A DNA stretch of 64,000 nt from Geosiphon pyriformis. Lineage: Eukaryota; Glomeromycota; Glomeromycetes; Archaeosporales; Geosiphonaceae. Position 1 is the stretch's first letter, and each line of letters opens with the position of its first letter. A program made the position numbers and the translations under genes. Below the pieces are notes generated by a model that ran no database searches, was not told where the DNA came from, and worked only from the letters and a program-made list of their open reading frames with translations. The stretch is taken from contig JAAOMT010000003.1 in the NCBI GenBank assembly GCA_016748015.1, positions 1,163,187 through 1,227,186 of the forward strand, read 5' to 3'. Shown here piece by piece: positions 35,361-48,589 of this stretch.

Positions 35361-37250
35361 TTTACCAGCTTTAAGCAAAAAACATTAAATATAAATGAAC
35401 TAAAAATCAACAAAAGCTTTTAACATATTGTGAAAAAAGCTTATTCAAGCTTTAGTATTAATTGATCTAAATTACAGCAAATTATTCATTATTACCACTG
35501 ATGTATTAAGCCAAGTATTGAAAGCTGTGCTATTACAAAAGAGATCAAATAGATAAAAACATTCAGTAATATATGCCATCTAAAGTTTGAGTCTAGCTAA
35601 AAAAAACTATAGAACTCTAACACTAAAACATTTAGCTATTTATTAGGCTGTTATAAAATAGAAGAAATACTTGAATCAAAAGTTTAATGTATACACTAAT
35701 TACAAAGAATTAACATTAATCCAAAAGCAAAAATTTGGAAACAATTATCATACCAGATAAAAAATAAAACTTTTATCATTTAATTATACAGTGCATTATA
35801 AAAAAAAAAAAAAAAGGAAATCCTAACAAATTGTTATGAATAAAACAAATTTAAAAATATTTTAACCCAAAAATATAACAAAAAATAAATACACAAAAAT
35901 ACCAACAACTTTAACATTATATTAATACTTAACAGTTTTAAAAAAAATTATCTTAAAAAAAACAAAACCACATAAAACAACAATCAAAATATTTTATTAC
36001 TTACTAAAATATATTATATTAGAAAAACAATAAAGATCTAATCAACTACTCAGAATAATTACAAAACCAGAAAAAAAACAATATTGTTTAACATGTACTT
36101 AGGTCTAAGTGCCAGACATTTTCATAAAGAAGCAACTATAAAAAAACCAGAAAAAAATACTATTGGCTATTTATGTATTCAGATATCATCTAATATATTT
36201 AAAATTGTAATGCTTGTCAAAAAAAAGAAAAAACAAGACCTAGTAAACTATTAAGACTAATTAAAGTGAGACAATCATTCGATCAAATTGGAATTAACTT
36301 AGTTAGATTATTAATAATAACCAGCAAAAGCAATTAGTATATAGCAGTAGCTATGAACTATCTTACAAAATTGCCAGAAGCAAAAACAATACAAAAAGCA
36401 AATACAGAATTCATAGCTAAATTCATTTACCAAAATTTGATTTATTGACATAGATGTCCAAAAAAATTATTATCAAATCAAGAAACTCATTTTGTGAACA
36501 GAACATTAACAGAATTAAGTCAAAAATTTGAAATCAAAAAACCATTATTATTACCATATTATTTACAAACAAATGACTTAGTAAAAAATTTAACAGAACA
36601 TTATATGAAGTGATAGTAAAAATTAGCCAAGAAAACCAAAACAAATGGAATTTGTTTATATCATCAGTATTATTTGCATATTAGACAATAAAGCAAGATA
36701 CCATACAAGTAATACTATTTGAACTTGTTTATGGTAGAATGACAACATTATTAGTTGAAATAGACATTAAAACATATTTAATGGAACCAATAACAGAAAC
36801 CAACTTTCAAAAAACATTTCTAAGAAGAACATACAAATTAATAAAAATGTTGAAAAACAAAAAGCAGCTAATAACATTTAAAAATCACAAAAAAAACAAA
36901 AAAAATAACATAATAACCAATTATCAGATAAACCAGTTGAATTCAGGATTAAAAACAAAGTACTTTTATATCATACTAAAGTAGAAAAACAATAGAATAA
37001 AAAATTTGACTCCAAATGAGACAGACCATTTTACATTGAAAAAATTCTAGAAAATAAAGCTTATAAATTAAAATATAACAACAAAATTTTAATTAAAGCA
37101 ACACATAGAGATTAATTAAAACCATATTACAATATAGTATTATTATTTACCAATAATATTCTACAACTAGAAATACAAAGAATACTAGTTAAATCAGATA
37201 AAATTTCATGAGATTTAAAACCAATCATTATTATTGAAGCAAACATATTA
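35360..37250 (+). pseudogene. RNase H and integrase of element C
   Basis: RNase H is readable in pieces (IITTDVLSQVLKAVLLQ). The integrase reads as ELSQKFEIKKPLLLPYY and NRTLYEV-like wording at about 36520-36620, then GELVYGRMTTLLVEID (36739-36984 open) and a GPF-like tail near 37020. Stops are too many to count. Confidence 0.75.
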
Positions 37251-37309
37251 AATTAAATTACCAGAACAGTATATAAAAAACCAAAACACATAAAAAAAAC
37301 AACAAAAAA

Positions 37310-37968
37310 AGATGAAAATTACCAACAACATCCACTTATTTGCACAACAACTATTACAACTAATTTAACAACAGGAATCAAGCCTGGAAGTTATCATCAA
37401 TAAAAACATAATACAATATAAGAACAAAGAAATAACACAAAAAAACCAAACTAAAGAGCAATATTTTAGATATCACACTTCTAAAAATATTATAGATAAA
37501 ATAATAATAAAAATAGAAAAAACATTGAAAGATCCAAAAATATCAATACTAAAAGAAGAATTGATCTTAAAAAATTGGAACCAATAGATACAACAAATCC
37601 AAAAAACTTTTGTTATTATCAGTTGGAACAATAGTTAAGCATCAAAAACTTATATACTGACAAAACAAAAAGAAAATTTGATCTAATTTAATTACAACAA
37701 ATTGAACAACTTGTTGGAAAAAACAATTTATTCATATATACAAGAGCTATTTATTGACTATAAATGAGATTTTGAGACAAACCAAAAATATTACTACATT
37801 TAACAATAGATACTATAATTATTAATCAATTGAGAAAATTAACCAATGCCCAATTTAAAGAATTGCAGATGAAAATTACAAAAGCAATTCTAGAGAAAGA
37901 AGTTATAAAGCTAATCCAAAAAAAAAATCTAGAAAGTTTAGAAGATTTTGATAGAGCTCAATATTAAA
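37310..37968 (+). pseudogene. ORF3 remnant of element C
   Basis: QQESSLEVIINKNIIQYKNK aligns with SQIEITIGKKDIQYKDK in D. NAQFKELQMKITKAILEK near 37850 aligns with NQQFKDLQKAILEA, and the end (DRAQY and stop) aligns with GAQF and stop. It again ends directly at the polypurine tract. Confidence 0.65.
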
Positions 37969-37979
37969 GGGGAGAATAA
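37966..37979 (+). other. Polypurine tract of element C
   Basis: AAAGGGGAGAATAA directly before the 3' LTR, overlapping the region just after the ORF3 stop. Confidence 0.6.
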
Positions 37980-38858
37980 TATTACTCATAGAAATTAGAA
38001 ATGTTATAGTTAGAAAAATAGTCAATTAGAAGTAGGCATAGTAATAAAAAAATTCCAGGATTTCTCTAAAAAAATTGCAGAATTCCAAAATTTCAGAATA
38101 TCAGAATTCTTCATATAGAATTGCAGGATTACAGAATCCCAGAATTTCAAAATTTTTTTGAAAAAATCTCATATAATACCAACTATGTATATATAGTAGT
38201 AATATTAGAAGCAAAAAAAATAATTCAGTTTAGTTTTAATTTAGCATCTCCTTTCTTATCTATTAATTAACCCTTATTTCATAAATGGTTAATATCAACT
38301 GAAATAAATTTATCAAAATATTTAATAAAACATACTTATTATTATTTAATTTATGTTAATTGAGAATCTTTATTACCTATCTGTTATTAATGCTTTATGT
38401 TGATAATATTCAACACTTAATTACATTGGAATAATAGCTCTTGATTATGGCATATTAATTCTTATTTTCTTTCTTATTTTTTTATTTTTTTTATTTTTTT
38501 TGTTGTCTGTTGTTGAATAATTAATTTAAAAAATTAAATACTGATTAATTGACATCAAAGATAGCCTAATAAAAGATTTAGAAATAAGGGTATAGAATTT
38601 ATAAATTAATGAATAGTTTATTAAAAGAGCACAACTGTCAGAATAAATCAGTTATTATACTAAAAAAAGAAATTTGATGGAATAACCATTTTAAGAGACT
38701 ACTAAAACAACTATTAAATCTTTGTTTATTATACAAAGAACCCAACCAAACTTTCAAATCAACCAAAATCTTCAGATTTATTAAACATTATTACATTATT
38801 AAGCACCAAGTTATGGGTTTGTTATTAGTATTAACATTCTAACTAATCATCTATAACA
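37980..38858 (+). repeat. 3' LTR of element C
   Basis: It runs from TATTAC to ATAACA. It aligns with the 5' LTR except for the block 38050-38165, which holds repeats of a different unit (CAGAATTCCARAATTT type, about 13 bp, four to six copies). No exact target duplication is found around C (ATAA before, ATAT after). Confidence 0.78.
38050..38165 (+). repeat. Tandem repeat in U3 of the 3' LTR of C
   Basis: Short repeats built on CAGAATTYC and CAGGATT, at the same place where the 5' LTR has the ACATATTGTTTAACAA unit. Confidence 0.65.
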
Positions 38859-38989
38859 ATATTTTAGAAAATAATTATGATAAAAATAATTAAATAAAGA
38901 CTAAAATCTGAAAAAATAAAGAAATATTTTGGGTATAAAGTTTTTATATTTTTTAGGTTTTGGGTTTTTCTTGTAATTATTTACTATTT

Positions 38990-40726
38990 TTGTTTTTATA
39001 TTTGTGTATTATTAAATGTTCAGATTTGGTTGTTGTTTTATTATAACTATTGGTTTTAAATATCAAAAAATATTTTTGGAATTAATTAAAAGAGAATATA
39101 TAGTAATTTATAAAATTAATAGTTTAAGATTGTTTTTGAAATAATAGTGCTTCAATTAATCTTTATGTATAACTTTGACTAGAATTTTGTCATTAAGTTT
39201 TAACTTATATAATTTATTGTTTAAGATTTTGTAAATATAAAATGGTTTATCTTATTTATACTTGAATTTTCTATTTTATTGTTTTTTAGCCTTAATTTTA
39301 TATAGAAAAATTTTGTTTTCAATTTTGAATTTGTTGATAACTGATAGTAATTTGTTATCATGTTATTCTTTTTGTTAAGCTTAAAAATGTTCAATATGAG
39401 TAATTGCTATTTATTTTTTTTCTTTTAAAATACTAAGTAAAGTATAAGCTCTTTATTGAAGTGTTTCTTGAAAGTTTTTTTTATTAATTGGCTGTATTGA
39501 GTATGTTTTTATCATGAAATTAATTAGTAATATTGCTGTTTTTTTATAGATCAAATCAAAAAAATATATGTTTTGTAGTATCTTGTTTTAGTGTTCTGTA
39601 TGCTAATAATATTAATAAAATAAAGATATCTTATTTTTGTTCAAAATTGGTTAAGATTTTGACTAATAATTTACACAATATTCAGTTAAAACATTCTATT
39701 AATTTATTTGTTTAGAAGTGATAAGATAATAATAAGAGTTTTTTGAAATTGAATTATTCACAAATTTTTTGTATTAAATTGTTCACAAAATTTGTTCTTT
39801 GATTAAATAAGAGTTTAATTAGATATCTATGTTTACAAATAATGTCTTTATAAATAAAATTTGCTACTGATTTTGTATCTGTTTTTTGAATGGCTCTGGC
39901 TTTAAGCCATTTGGTAAAATAATCTACTACAATTGTTATATAATAGTTTTTTTGAATGGTAATTAGTAATGGTTTAACTAAATCAATACCAATTCTGTCA
40001 AAAAGTTGTTTAACTTTGATTGAATTTAGAGGTTCAGTGGGGTAAATTTCTCTTTTTTTTAACAATTATTACATAATTTTATATATTATCAAATGTTTTT
40101 TTGCATATGAGATCAAAAATAATATTCTAAAGTTTTTTAAATTGTATTATTTTTTCTTAGATATACCAATAATAAGTTTGTGTACATATTGTAAAAAATG
40201 ATTTTTTTCTTATTTTTTTGAATTAATTTGAGTAAATTTGTTGAATTTTTCCAATTTTGATAATAAATTTTGTTGTAGTGTAGAAAATATTGTTTTAATT
40301 AGTATTTTAATTACTGTTTATTAATTGGAGACCAGTTTTTTGGCATAGTAAAAGTTTTTAAGTAATTTTTAATGTTTTTATAATTTCCAAAATCTATTGT
40401 TTGTTGATTGTTTTGTTGTTGTTGAATTGTTGAATTGTAGGTATTAATTATAATTTTGTCTTATTCTTAAAAGGTTATCTATATTGATATGTAGTTTTTC
40501 TGGTTTGTAGTATACAATATATTTGTAATCTGCAAAAAAATTAGTCTATTGAGATTGTTTTGTATTAAGTTTTAATCTTTTCTTGTTAAGCTATTTAAAA
40601 CTAATATTGTTAATTATAATGTCAAATTTTTTGCCATTTTAAAAATATTACTAAAAGTATTTTAAAGATCCAGATAACAACTGCTGCTTTTAATTTAGTT
40701 GGATTATATTTTGTTTTAATAAGTTT
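38990..40726 (-). pseudogene. Integrase and RNase H end of copy B
   Basis: The open part 40065-39754 reads IGIDLVKPLLITIQ, VVDYFTKWLKARAIQ and LLFNQRTNFVNNLIQKI, colinear with the integrase of A. The middle catalytic Asp is Asn (FNQRT for SDQGT). The GPY/F region is near 39280-39180. Confidence 0.8.
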
Positions 40727-42933
40727 AAGTTTAATCAAACCACTAAATTAAACTAAACTTGAACAGAAAATTTGGCAAAATTTCAAATTCAAACTTAAAT
40801 CAGACTTAAAATTACTGAACTTAAACTGAATTTAAACATATACAACAAGTCTGGTTTAAGTTTGATTCAAAGTTTATAAATATGTTTAAGTTTGACTATT
40901 AAAAACATTATATTATACTATATTATTATTTAATTTTTTTTTAATGGTTTTTGTATCTATGATTAAAAATACTGTACTGCTCTTATAGTTTTAGGCACAA
41001 AGTAAGACTTTATATCTGTAATCATATTTTTATCTGCAAAAAAACCACATTTAAAAACAACAGATAATCTTTAGATTGTTAAATAATTACAAATTATATA
41101 CAAAAAACAAAAAAATTGTGTTTAATATATTTAAATATCAAATTATTAATAAAATATTAATTTAGATAAATATTTTTTGTACTATATTTTTTACTATACT
41201 ATTACATCTATTTCCTTATTGGCCATCTTTTCAGAAATATAACAATTAATTTTGTCAAGTTTTTTTCCTTATTATTGTCAAAGTCTGTTTTTAATAGAAA
41301 TCCTATAACTGATATTATAATATTATTAAAATTGTTATTCAACAAAAAACTGTTATTTGATATTAGTATAATGTTTAGTATATACTTTGTTTCAAAAAAA
41401 GTACATATGTTAAAAGTTTATTTATTGTGTGAAAGTTGAAAAATAAAACTATTTAAATAAATTAATAACTTACAATTCTTTTGTTTTATTAATATTGTCA
41501 TCTAAGAATTCTCTTTTTGTAAAATAATAGAATTTTTTTCTTGGATTTAATGCAATGCAAAGCATTATAGTTGTATTTGTTTTAAAGTAATATTCAACCA
41601 ACTTTTTTTTTGTTGCCTTAATCTCTATAATAAATTATGAATCTAATATTAAATATGTTAAATAATTAACTAAATAAATACAATTGAGATTATAATATTT
41701 TATTAAATTCATTATTATTAACCATGTTTTTAATGTAATTAAGAATAATATTAAAGAGGAAAATAATTGAAAAGACAGTATTATTTGAACTGGTTAATAT
41801 TTTGACTGTAATATTCTTAAATAATTCAAGAAATTTAGCAATTCTATCAAAAACAGCTTATTAATTATATGAAATAGCATATTAATAGAGATTGATATGA
41901 ATATTAATAAGAGTATTTAATGTTTATAAATTTACAGTTAGAATTTTTGTATTCAAAATATACAAAATCAGAAATAAATGACTTATTAGTTTAAGAAATA
42001 ATCTATTCCTGACTATATTATAAGTAAAATTCCACCAGATAAGACAATCCAAAATGAATTTATGATATTTAATTTAACATATATTATAAGCATATTCAAA
42101 GAGTTTAAAATATTAAAGCAAGGTACAAATTGCAGAATTAAGTTCTCTAATTTTTAATTTATATAAAATTTATATTAGAAAAATTTTAGATAAATATATT
42201 TGGTTTGGGTTTTTAATAAATATCTTAAAAACATAATTTTTTATTTTATCTAGAGCTGTTTGCACTGCCAAGTTTAAAATATAATCAAAGGATTGAAATT
42301 AAAAATTCTCCAAGTTTCATTAAATGTTTTTTTTAATTTTTTTGTTAACTCTTTTATAAAAGTACTATTATTTATAATATTATTAAGAATAATAGCAAAA
42401 AGCTATTGAAAAAAAATTAGATTATAACTAATAAAATTAATAATAAACTCATATAAAAAGAGGATAAATGTAACTTTTTCTTAAACTTTTTTCTTAATTT
42501 TTTTGGCTGAAAATTTGGCTTAAGACAATAATAAAAACCATTTAAGTTAATATTAAAAAAACATGGTTTTTGATGATATAAGCACTGTGTTAATTCTGAA
42601 CTTCAGAAAATGCTAATGCTAAAAATTTAGCTCTGAAACAATAATAAAAACCAGCTTAAGCCAATATTAAGAAAATGTAATTTTTAATAATATAAGTATT
42701 ATAGTAACTTTGAATTTTAGATAATACTAATATGTTACATAATATACTGATTTTATTATTAGCTATTAACTAATCCAAATTCATGCAAGAATATATGTAT
42801 GTATTTTTAATGTAATTTTATAATCTTTTAATATTTTAAATAATTCATTCACAATATTTATTCCATTATATTATTTACTTATTAATCCAAAATTAATTAT
42901 TGTTTATTAAAGATTCCAATTATTATTGATATA

Positions 42934-45223
42934 AATAATAAATTTTTTGTCTCTTTAATTTTATGATTACGACTAGAGCAAAGAGTAAAAAAGCTGTATT
43001 TGATATCTTTTCTGAAATATCTAATAAAATTTCAACCAAAAAAGCTCTCTCTGTTGTAGAAGCAACCAGACAGAACGTTTTAGAAGCATTTCCTTTACTT
43101 AGTAATTGTGAAAAGCTGTCTTTGGTAACTATTAAAGCAACTTTTTTATCATTGACTGGTTTGTTATTAGTCAAAATTTCTTCAAAGAGACATACTTGGA
43201 TCAGTCCCAGTGTTGTCTCCACTTCTACTAAAAGCCCAAAAGTGTTTAATAATAGACTAGTTAACAAACTGGTATTTCTCTCTATAGCTTTAATGTTTGG
43301 TGTTTTTAGCACTTTCTCTTTAAAAAAATGGTCAAAAAAGCCAAAAGTTCAGAAAAGTGAGAGCAGTTGCTTGCCTTTGCTATTGTTATACTAAACTCTT
43401 TTGTGATTCCAAATGAAATTTTAAATAAGATCTCTGTTATATTATCCAGTACATTATCCAAAATAGGCCAAGATCAATTACTGGCTGTGTTGCCAAATAT
43501 GATGTCTTCCAACAAATTGTTATCAGTTTTAAAAACAAAACAATCATCTTTTGTAGTGTTATCTGTTTTTGAAAACTGAGATGACCAAATAGATACTGAA
43601 TTATCTTTTTCTCTGGTTTCTGGTACTACTTTTGGTGGTGTTTGGAAAATTATTACTAGTTGTCAAAGATTTACTGGGTGAGTAGTCTCTACTTTGGTGC
43701 CTGGTGCTACTTTTAAGATCAAATTGGCTTATTTTAAGACTGTCTTCCAGTCTATACATGGTTTTTTGGATGCAAAATCTGTTTCAAAAAACAATGTGAA
43801 GCTTTTCTGTGTAGAATTTGCTTTCCAAAACTCTTTGGATGCTGCATTTTTGGTTGAGTTTACAAGCTCTGTTTGTCTTGCCACTCTTAAAATTGCCAAG
43901 TTTTTGGTAGTTTCTAAGTTTGGCTTTTCTTCTGTTGCTATTGTATTGCATGATGTGCTTTTGGGTGTATCTGCTGCTAACATTAAGACAGTTCTTGGTG
44001 TCTTTGGTAAAATTTCTCATATTTAGTCGAGATCTGCTGGTATTTGGCAATATATTGTTGTTTATTTTAAGAATTTGGATGCTATTACATCTGTTCTTAA
44101 TTACTGGTTAGTTTTGGTGAGCAAAAATAGTGTTTAGATTCTTCTTTTCATGAATCAATAAAAAACAATTGTGTCTTGTAATAGGTTTAAGGCCAAGTTG
44201 GTTAATTTTTTTTCTGACTGTACTGCCTTTGAAATCAGTAATATGATTTCTCAAGTTGATGGTTGGACTCGTTTTATTCTTTAGTCTCCTAATTCTGGTT
44301 ATTATCTCTGCTTTGTTCTGGTTACATTTGGCTTTCAAACTGATTTAAATCTTATTGTTGTCAAAACTGTTACACTAAGAAAGTACCATATTTGGTAGAA
44401 AATTCCTAGTTGTCAGCATTGTTTTTGGTATTAAGAAATAGGCTACTTGGCTGTGGACTGTAAGGTTGTTCTATCTCTCTCTTCTAAGGCTGTCAAAATG
44501 TTTAAATCACATTTTGTTGGTTTTTTGTCTTATGCAAAAACATCTGGTTTTTCTATTCTTTCTGAATTTTCTCCTTTGGTGGCTTCTGTTTTTTCTGTAG
44601 CTGTTGCTAATTCTTTAATGTTTTCTCAGTTAGCTTCTCTGAAATCTGGTTTGGCCAAGTTGTCAATATTGATTGAATCTATTATTAAGCCTGTTGGTAA
44701 TTTGGTAACCACTTTTGAACAGTTTATTAAAAATGATCTTATATCTAGCAGCAAACTTGGAAACAAAATTAATGAACTTATGGCACATTTGAGTGCTTTT
44801 AGCAAATCTGTTGGTAAGTTAAAAAGAGAGATGGTGGCATTAAAAACTAAGTATAGCATAGAGAATGTTGATTTGTCTGGTGATTTTGGTGTTCCAATTA
44901 GAGTAAGTGATAAGATATTTGGTGAATTAATGGCACTCTGGAAATTTAAATCTTTTGATGTTAAGTTTGATCTTATAAAAACAGCTAAATGGCTTGTTAG
45001 ATTGGTTCCTAATAGTCTTATTTTGTTTGATGTAATTCAAAAAATGTTTACTTTGAACAAGTTTTCTTATGAGTTAGCAGTATAGTATAGTCTAAACTGG
45101 CTTGAGTAGCTGGTTACATGTAGAAAATACATGAACCAAATTAGCCCTGGATTACTTAATTTGGTTCTAATTTCTAATTACTGGTTGGACCATACTCATT
45201 AAATCTCTAATAATAATAATAAA
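42934..45223 (+). mobile_element. ORF1-only LINE derivative with 12-bp target-site duplication
   Basis: The 2.29-kb insert starts 29 bases before the ORF1 ATG. It carries the whole ORF1 and a 3' UTR ending in (TAA)n. It is flanked by the perfect repeat ATTATTGATATA at 42922-42933 and 45224-45235. No endonuclease, RT or RNase H is present. The 3' UTR shares blocks with that of LINE 1. It therefore moved by target-primed reverse transcription, presumably with proteins of a full LINE. Confidence 0.75.
42963..45085 (+). pseudogene. LINE ORF1 protein with zinc knuckle, broken
   Basis: Open pieces are 42963-43394, 43367-43579, 43694-44026 and 44447-45085. The start reads MITTRAKSKKAVFDI; a middle part (FKIKLAYFKTVFQSIHGF, NIKTVLGVFGKISHI) resembles an RNA-binding fold. 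A CCHC knuckle lies at about 44420-44461, where one Cys is Tyr, one Gln is a stop and the His is Tyr, all by transitions (C FWY..EIGYLAVDC). After it comes a helical part rich in Ser and Leu (LASLKSGLAKLSILIESI), likely a coiled coil. ORF1 proteins bind the LINE RNA. Confidence 0.7.
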
Positions 45224-46259
45224 ATTATTGATATAATGAGTAGTAATGAAAACAAAGGTTTTATTATTGAAAAATATTCAGAGATCTAATGTAAAGAAAA
45301 TTTTGGACTTAATAGTACTTAAGTATATTTATTATATTATAAGTATAAAAAAAAAAAGACATTTCATAATAAAAATAGTACTTACTCTTAAATTTTGTTT
45401 ATCTAAAACATAAAATTCTATGACTTTATTTTTAATTGTATTAGCACAAACAAGTTGAGAAATGGAATTCAAATATTAAAATATTTTAATTAATTCAGAG
45501 TTTTTTACTGTAAGAAGTAATTGCTAGTAGTTAATAAGCCAAATAGTAATTATATTACAAAATTTATTATTATTAATATCAATAACAATTACTACAAAAG
45601 GCTAAAGCAGTTTTCTAATCAGATTGGCCAAAAATCATAAAAAAAAATAGCAATTTCACTTATCAAAACATTTTTTCAATTAATTCACAATTTTTCTAAC
45701 CATTTTGCTTTTTCTTATAATATTCTTTTATTGTAACATATACTGTCTGATAAGAAGCCTCTAAATAGCACCATAAAAGTTTGGTAGTATCTGTAATTCT
45801 GCAAAAAAATGGTTTATGTATACATTCTAAGACTGTATATTTAGCTGTTTTTTTCTTTTATTTACTTAAACTTATTAAAATAGTTCTATACTTTATTCTA
45901 AAAACTATATTTATTAAATATATTAATATTTGGACTATTTGAATTATCAAATTCTGTTATTTCGAATTTTGAATTTTCAATAATATTTAATAATACTAAC
46001 AATAAATTTATTTTGATAAGTTAAAGAGTAGAATTGTTATACATGTATAATTTTATATATATTTTTAATTAATTATAATAATTAAACAAAATAATAATTA
46101 ATAAACAAATAATACAAGTTATATTTTTTTTTAATTTCATTAAACTTGAACAAATTTATGAACTTTGAACCAGACTTGAATCGAATTTAAACTTGTTAAA
46201 AAGATTTAATATTAAACTCAAACTAAATCTACTTTGAAAAATTGGTTTGGTTTAATCAA

Positions 46260-47100
46260 AACTCTAATTGAAACTGTTGTTAATTTTGTTTTGAAAGTTT
46301 TAAATGCTTTTTGCTGTTTATGAATCCATTGATATGACATATTTTTGTTAATTAAGTAATTAAGAGATTTTGCAATTTTAGAGAGTTTTTTAATGAATTT
46401 TTAATGATAAAAGACCAATTCAATAAATTCTTTTAATTTTTTAATATTTTGGGAAGTTTGGAAATTTTTAATAGCACTAATTGTTTCTGGATTTGGTTGA
46501 ATTCTATCTTTTCTAACAATATGTCTCAGAAAAATTAGATTTGTTTTTTTAAAGTAATATTTCTTAATGTTTAACTTCAATTTTGCTTTCCATAATTATT
46601 AAAATACTTTTTGCAGATAAATAAAATAAGCTTTAAAACTTGGTAAATAGACATTAATATTATTAAAATAAATAACTATTAATTGTCATAAAAGTTTTTT
46701 ATAGACAATATTTATAAGTTTTTGAAATGTTGCTGGTGTATTGTAAAGTCCAAAAAACATTATATTAAATTTATAGTTTCTTTTTTAAGTAATGAAGATT
46801 GTTTTAAAGCAGTTCTTAAGATTTATTTTGACTTGTCAATATTTACTTTCCAAGTTTAAAGTTGAGAAAAACTTGGCTTTTTTAAGAATATCTAGTATGT
46901 TGTTAATTCTTAGAAGAAGGTATATATCTTTAATTATTATATTTTTAAATTGTTAATAATTTACACAGAATTTAATCTTGCCATTTTTTTTTTGACAAAA
47001 ACTACTAATAAAACAGAGGCTTTTTGATAATTAGATAAAACTATTGTTAAAAATGAAGAAAAAATACGTCTAATTAAGAATTTGAGCTAAAAATACTGGT
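46260..47100 (-). pseudogene. RT and connection region of copy B
   Basis: Colinear with 3630-4420 of A; the RT core lies at about 46560-46830. Stops are present in all frames, so only position and scattered residues support it. Confidence 0.7.
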
Positions 47101-47869
47101 TTCTCTATAGAATTGAAAGGACAAGTGCTAAGGCTTCCAACTTTTGTTCACTAAATGAAGAATTCCAAAAGGTTTGACATGAGGTTCAATAAACGTACAA
47201 TCTGTTACAAGAATAGGTGTTTCTTCAACATTTGACATGGACTGATCCAGTTCAACTGGTGTTGATTCGAGCGACACATCCATTTGTTCATTCATTTCAT
47301 CAAAATGTATTTATTGCACTTCTTTTCTGATGAATTGGTGACTGGCAGATAGAACTTAATAAACTTAGTGTTTTAGTAAATCATCTTCTGTGTGAATTTA
47401 ATGCTGCACAATATCAGTTTTTCCAAGATTATTGTTGTTTTTACTAAATATATTAGCATATTTAGTAATTAACTATTTTAATTATCTTTGTTATTAGGGT
47501 TTCAAAGGATTCATGTTAATTCAAAAAAAGTTTTTCTTCTATAATATAATAATTTTTGGTACTAAAAATAATGTTTAAGTTTAGGAGTAGTATATGTCTT
47601 ACAATTTTAATAAAATTAAAGACAGTTTAAAAGATTTTATCTTGAAAGATATTGCTATATATGATTTTGATTTTTAATTTATTTAATAGAACAATAGAAT
47701 AATTGTTAGAATTATAAAAAATGACTTGGAACTTTTTCATTCTTTTTGGAATATAAATATTTGAAATTGAAATTTTGTGTTTTAAACAAATTTGTTTATT
47801 TGATTCAAAAATTTGTTGAATGGTGGTTGGTTTTAAACAAGTGTAAATTTCATGATGTTTTTCAAAAGA

Positions 47870-48580
47870 TAATATAGTAATTGGTTATGAGAGTCAAAAA
47901 ATTTGGTAAAATTTATTTTGTATATTAAGAGCTATATTTATTAAAACTGTAAATTGTTCAATTGAACCAAAGCTTTTGGTTTTTTTTTACTTTTCTTTAA
48001 TTGTTTTCTTGATTTAACTAATTGCAAGCCTGAAATGTTGATTAAAAGTATATAAATAACTTAAACAATTTTCTCAGCATGTTTAATCTTAAATAGTTTA
48101 TCTGTTTTGTTTTGTAATATAATTGTAATATTTCTGGTGTATTCTGAATTTATAATTTTTTCTCTAATACTAATTTTTTTACTTGCCAATAATAATTGGA
48201 AAGCAATTTAAATTATTGCTTCTGGTAATATTTTAAAAGCAATTCTAAGATTAATTTTTGTTAAAAACTTGGGTTAAAAGACTAAAGTATCTTTTTTTAA
48301 ATATTATAGGTTATATTCTGTGTTATTTTCATGAGTTTTCTCTGGCTTGATTCCTTAACTATTATTGTTAAAATACTTGAGTTTCATAATAGATTAATTT
48401 TTAGTCAAATAGACCAAGATTGTTGTAAATTCTTCTTCTAGCTCAAATTCCCCAAATTTGATTTCATACTCATTACTTTTATTAAACAAAAAAATACTGC
48501 AAACATAGCATTTTAAACACTATTGGTTTTTATAAAGCATAATACATTTTTTGCACAATTGAATATTCATTTGCTCTAAT
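47870..48580 (-). pseudogene. Zinc-ribbon dUTPase remnant of copy B
   Basis: It starts MNIQLCKKCIMLYKNQ and later reads EYNL for motif 1 (DAGYDL decayed), INSEYTRNITIILQN for motif 3 and ISGLQLVKSRKQLKK after motif 4. It has the same order and length as in A. Confidence 0.75.
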
Positions 48581-48589
48581 TATTGAATT

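Larger units (their letters stand above)
30972..38858 (+). mobile_element. Ty3/gypsy LTR retrotransposon, family 2, copy C
   Basis: A heavily decayed element on the plus strand. Its order is 5' LTR, decayed primer site, short gag remnant, C-terminal half of dUTPase, RT, RNase H, integrase, ORF3, polypurine tract and 3' LTR. Most of gag, the protease and the Cys-rich part are missing, since dUTPase starts only about 0.9 kb after the LTR. Its RT gene carries a family-1 solo LTR. It is related to element D by protein wording and LTR landmarks. Confidence 0.85.
40727..46256 (-). mobile_element. hAT-like DNA transposon, decayed, inside copy B
   Basis: Its ends are long imperfect inverted repeats: about 40727-40905 at the left, and about 46140-46256 at the right in reverse. 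Shared blocks are CAAGTCTGGTT and TTCAAAGTTYATAAAT.TGTT. On the minus strand at about 41480-41600 the reading IALNPRKKFYYFTKREFL matches the LDPRxKxxYF block of hAT transposases. No long ORF is left. About 130 bp of the host element are missing at the site, so no target duplication can be read. An ORF1-only LINE sits inside. Confidence 0.6.
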
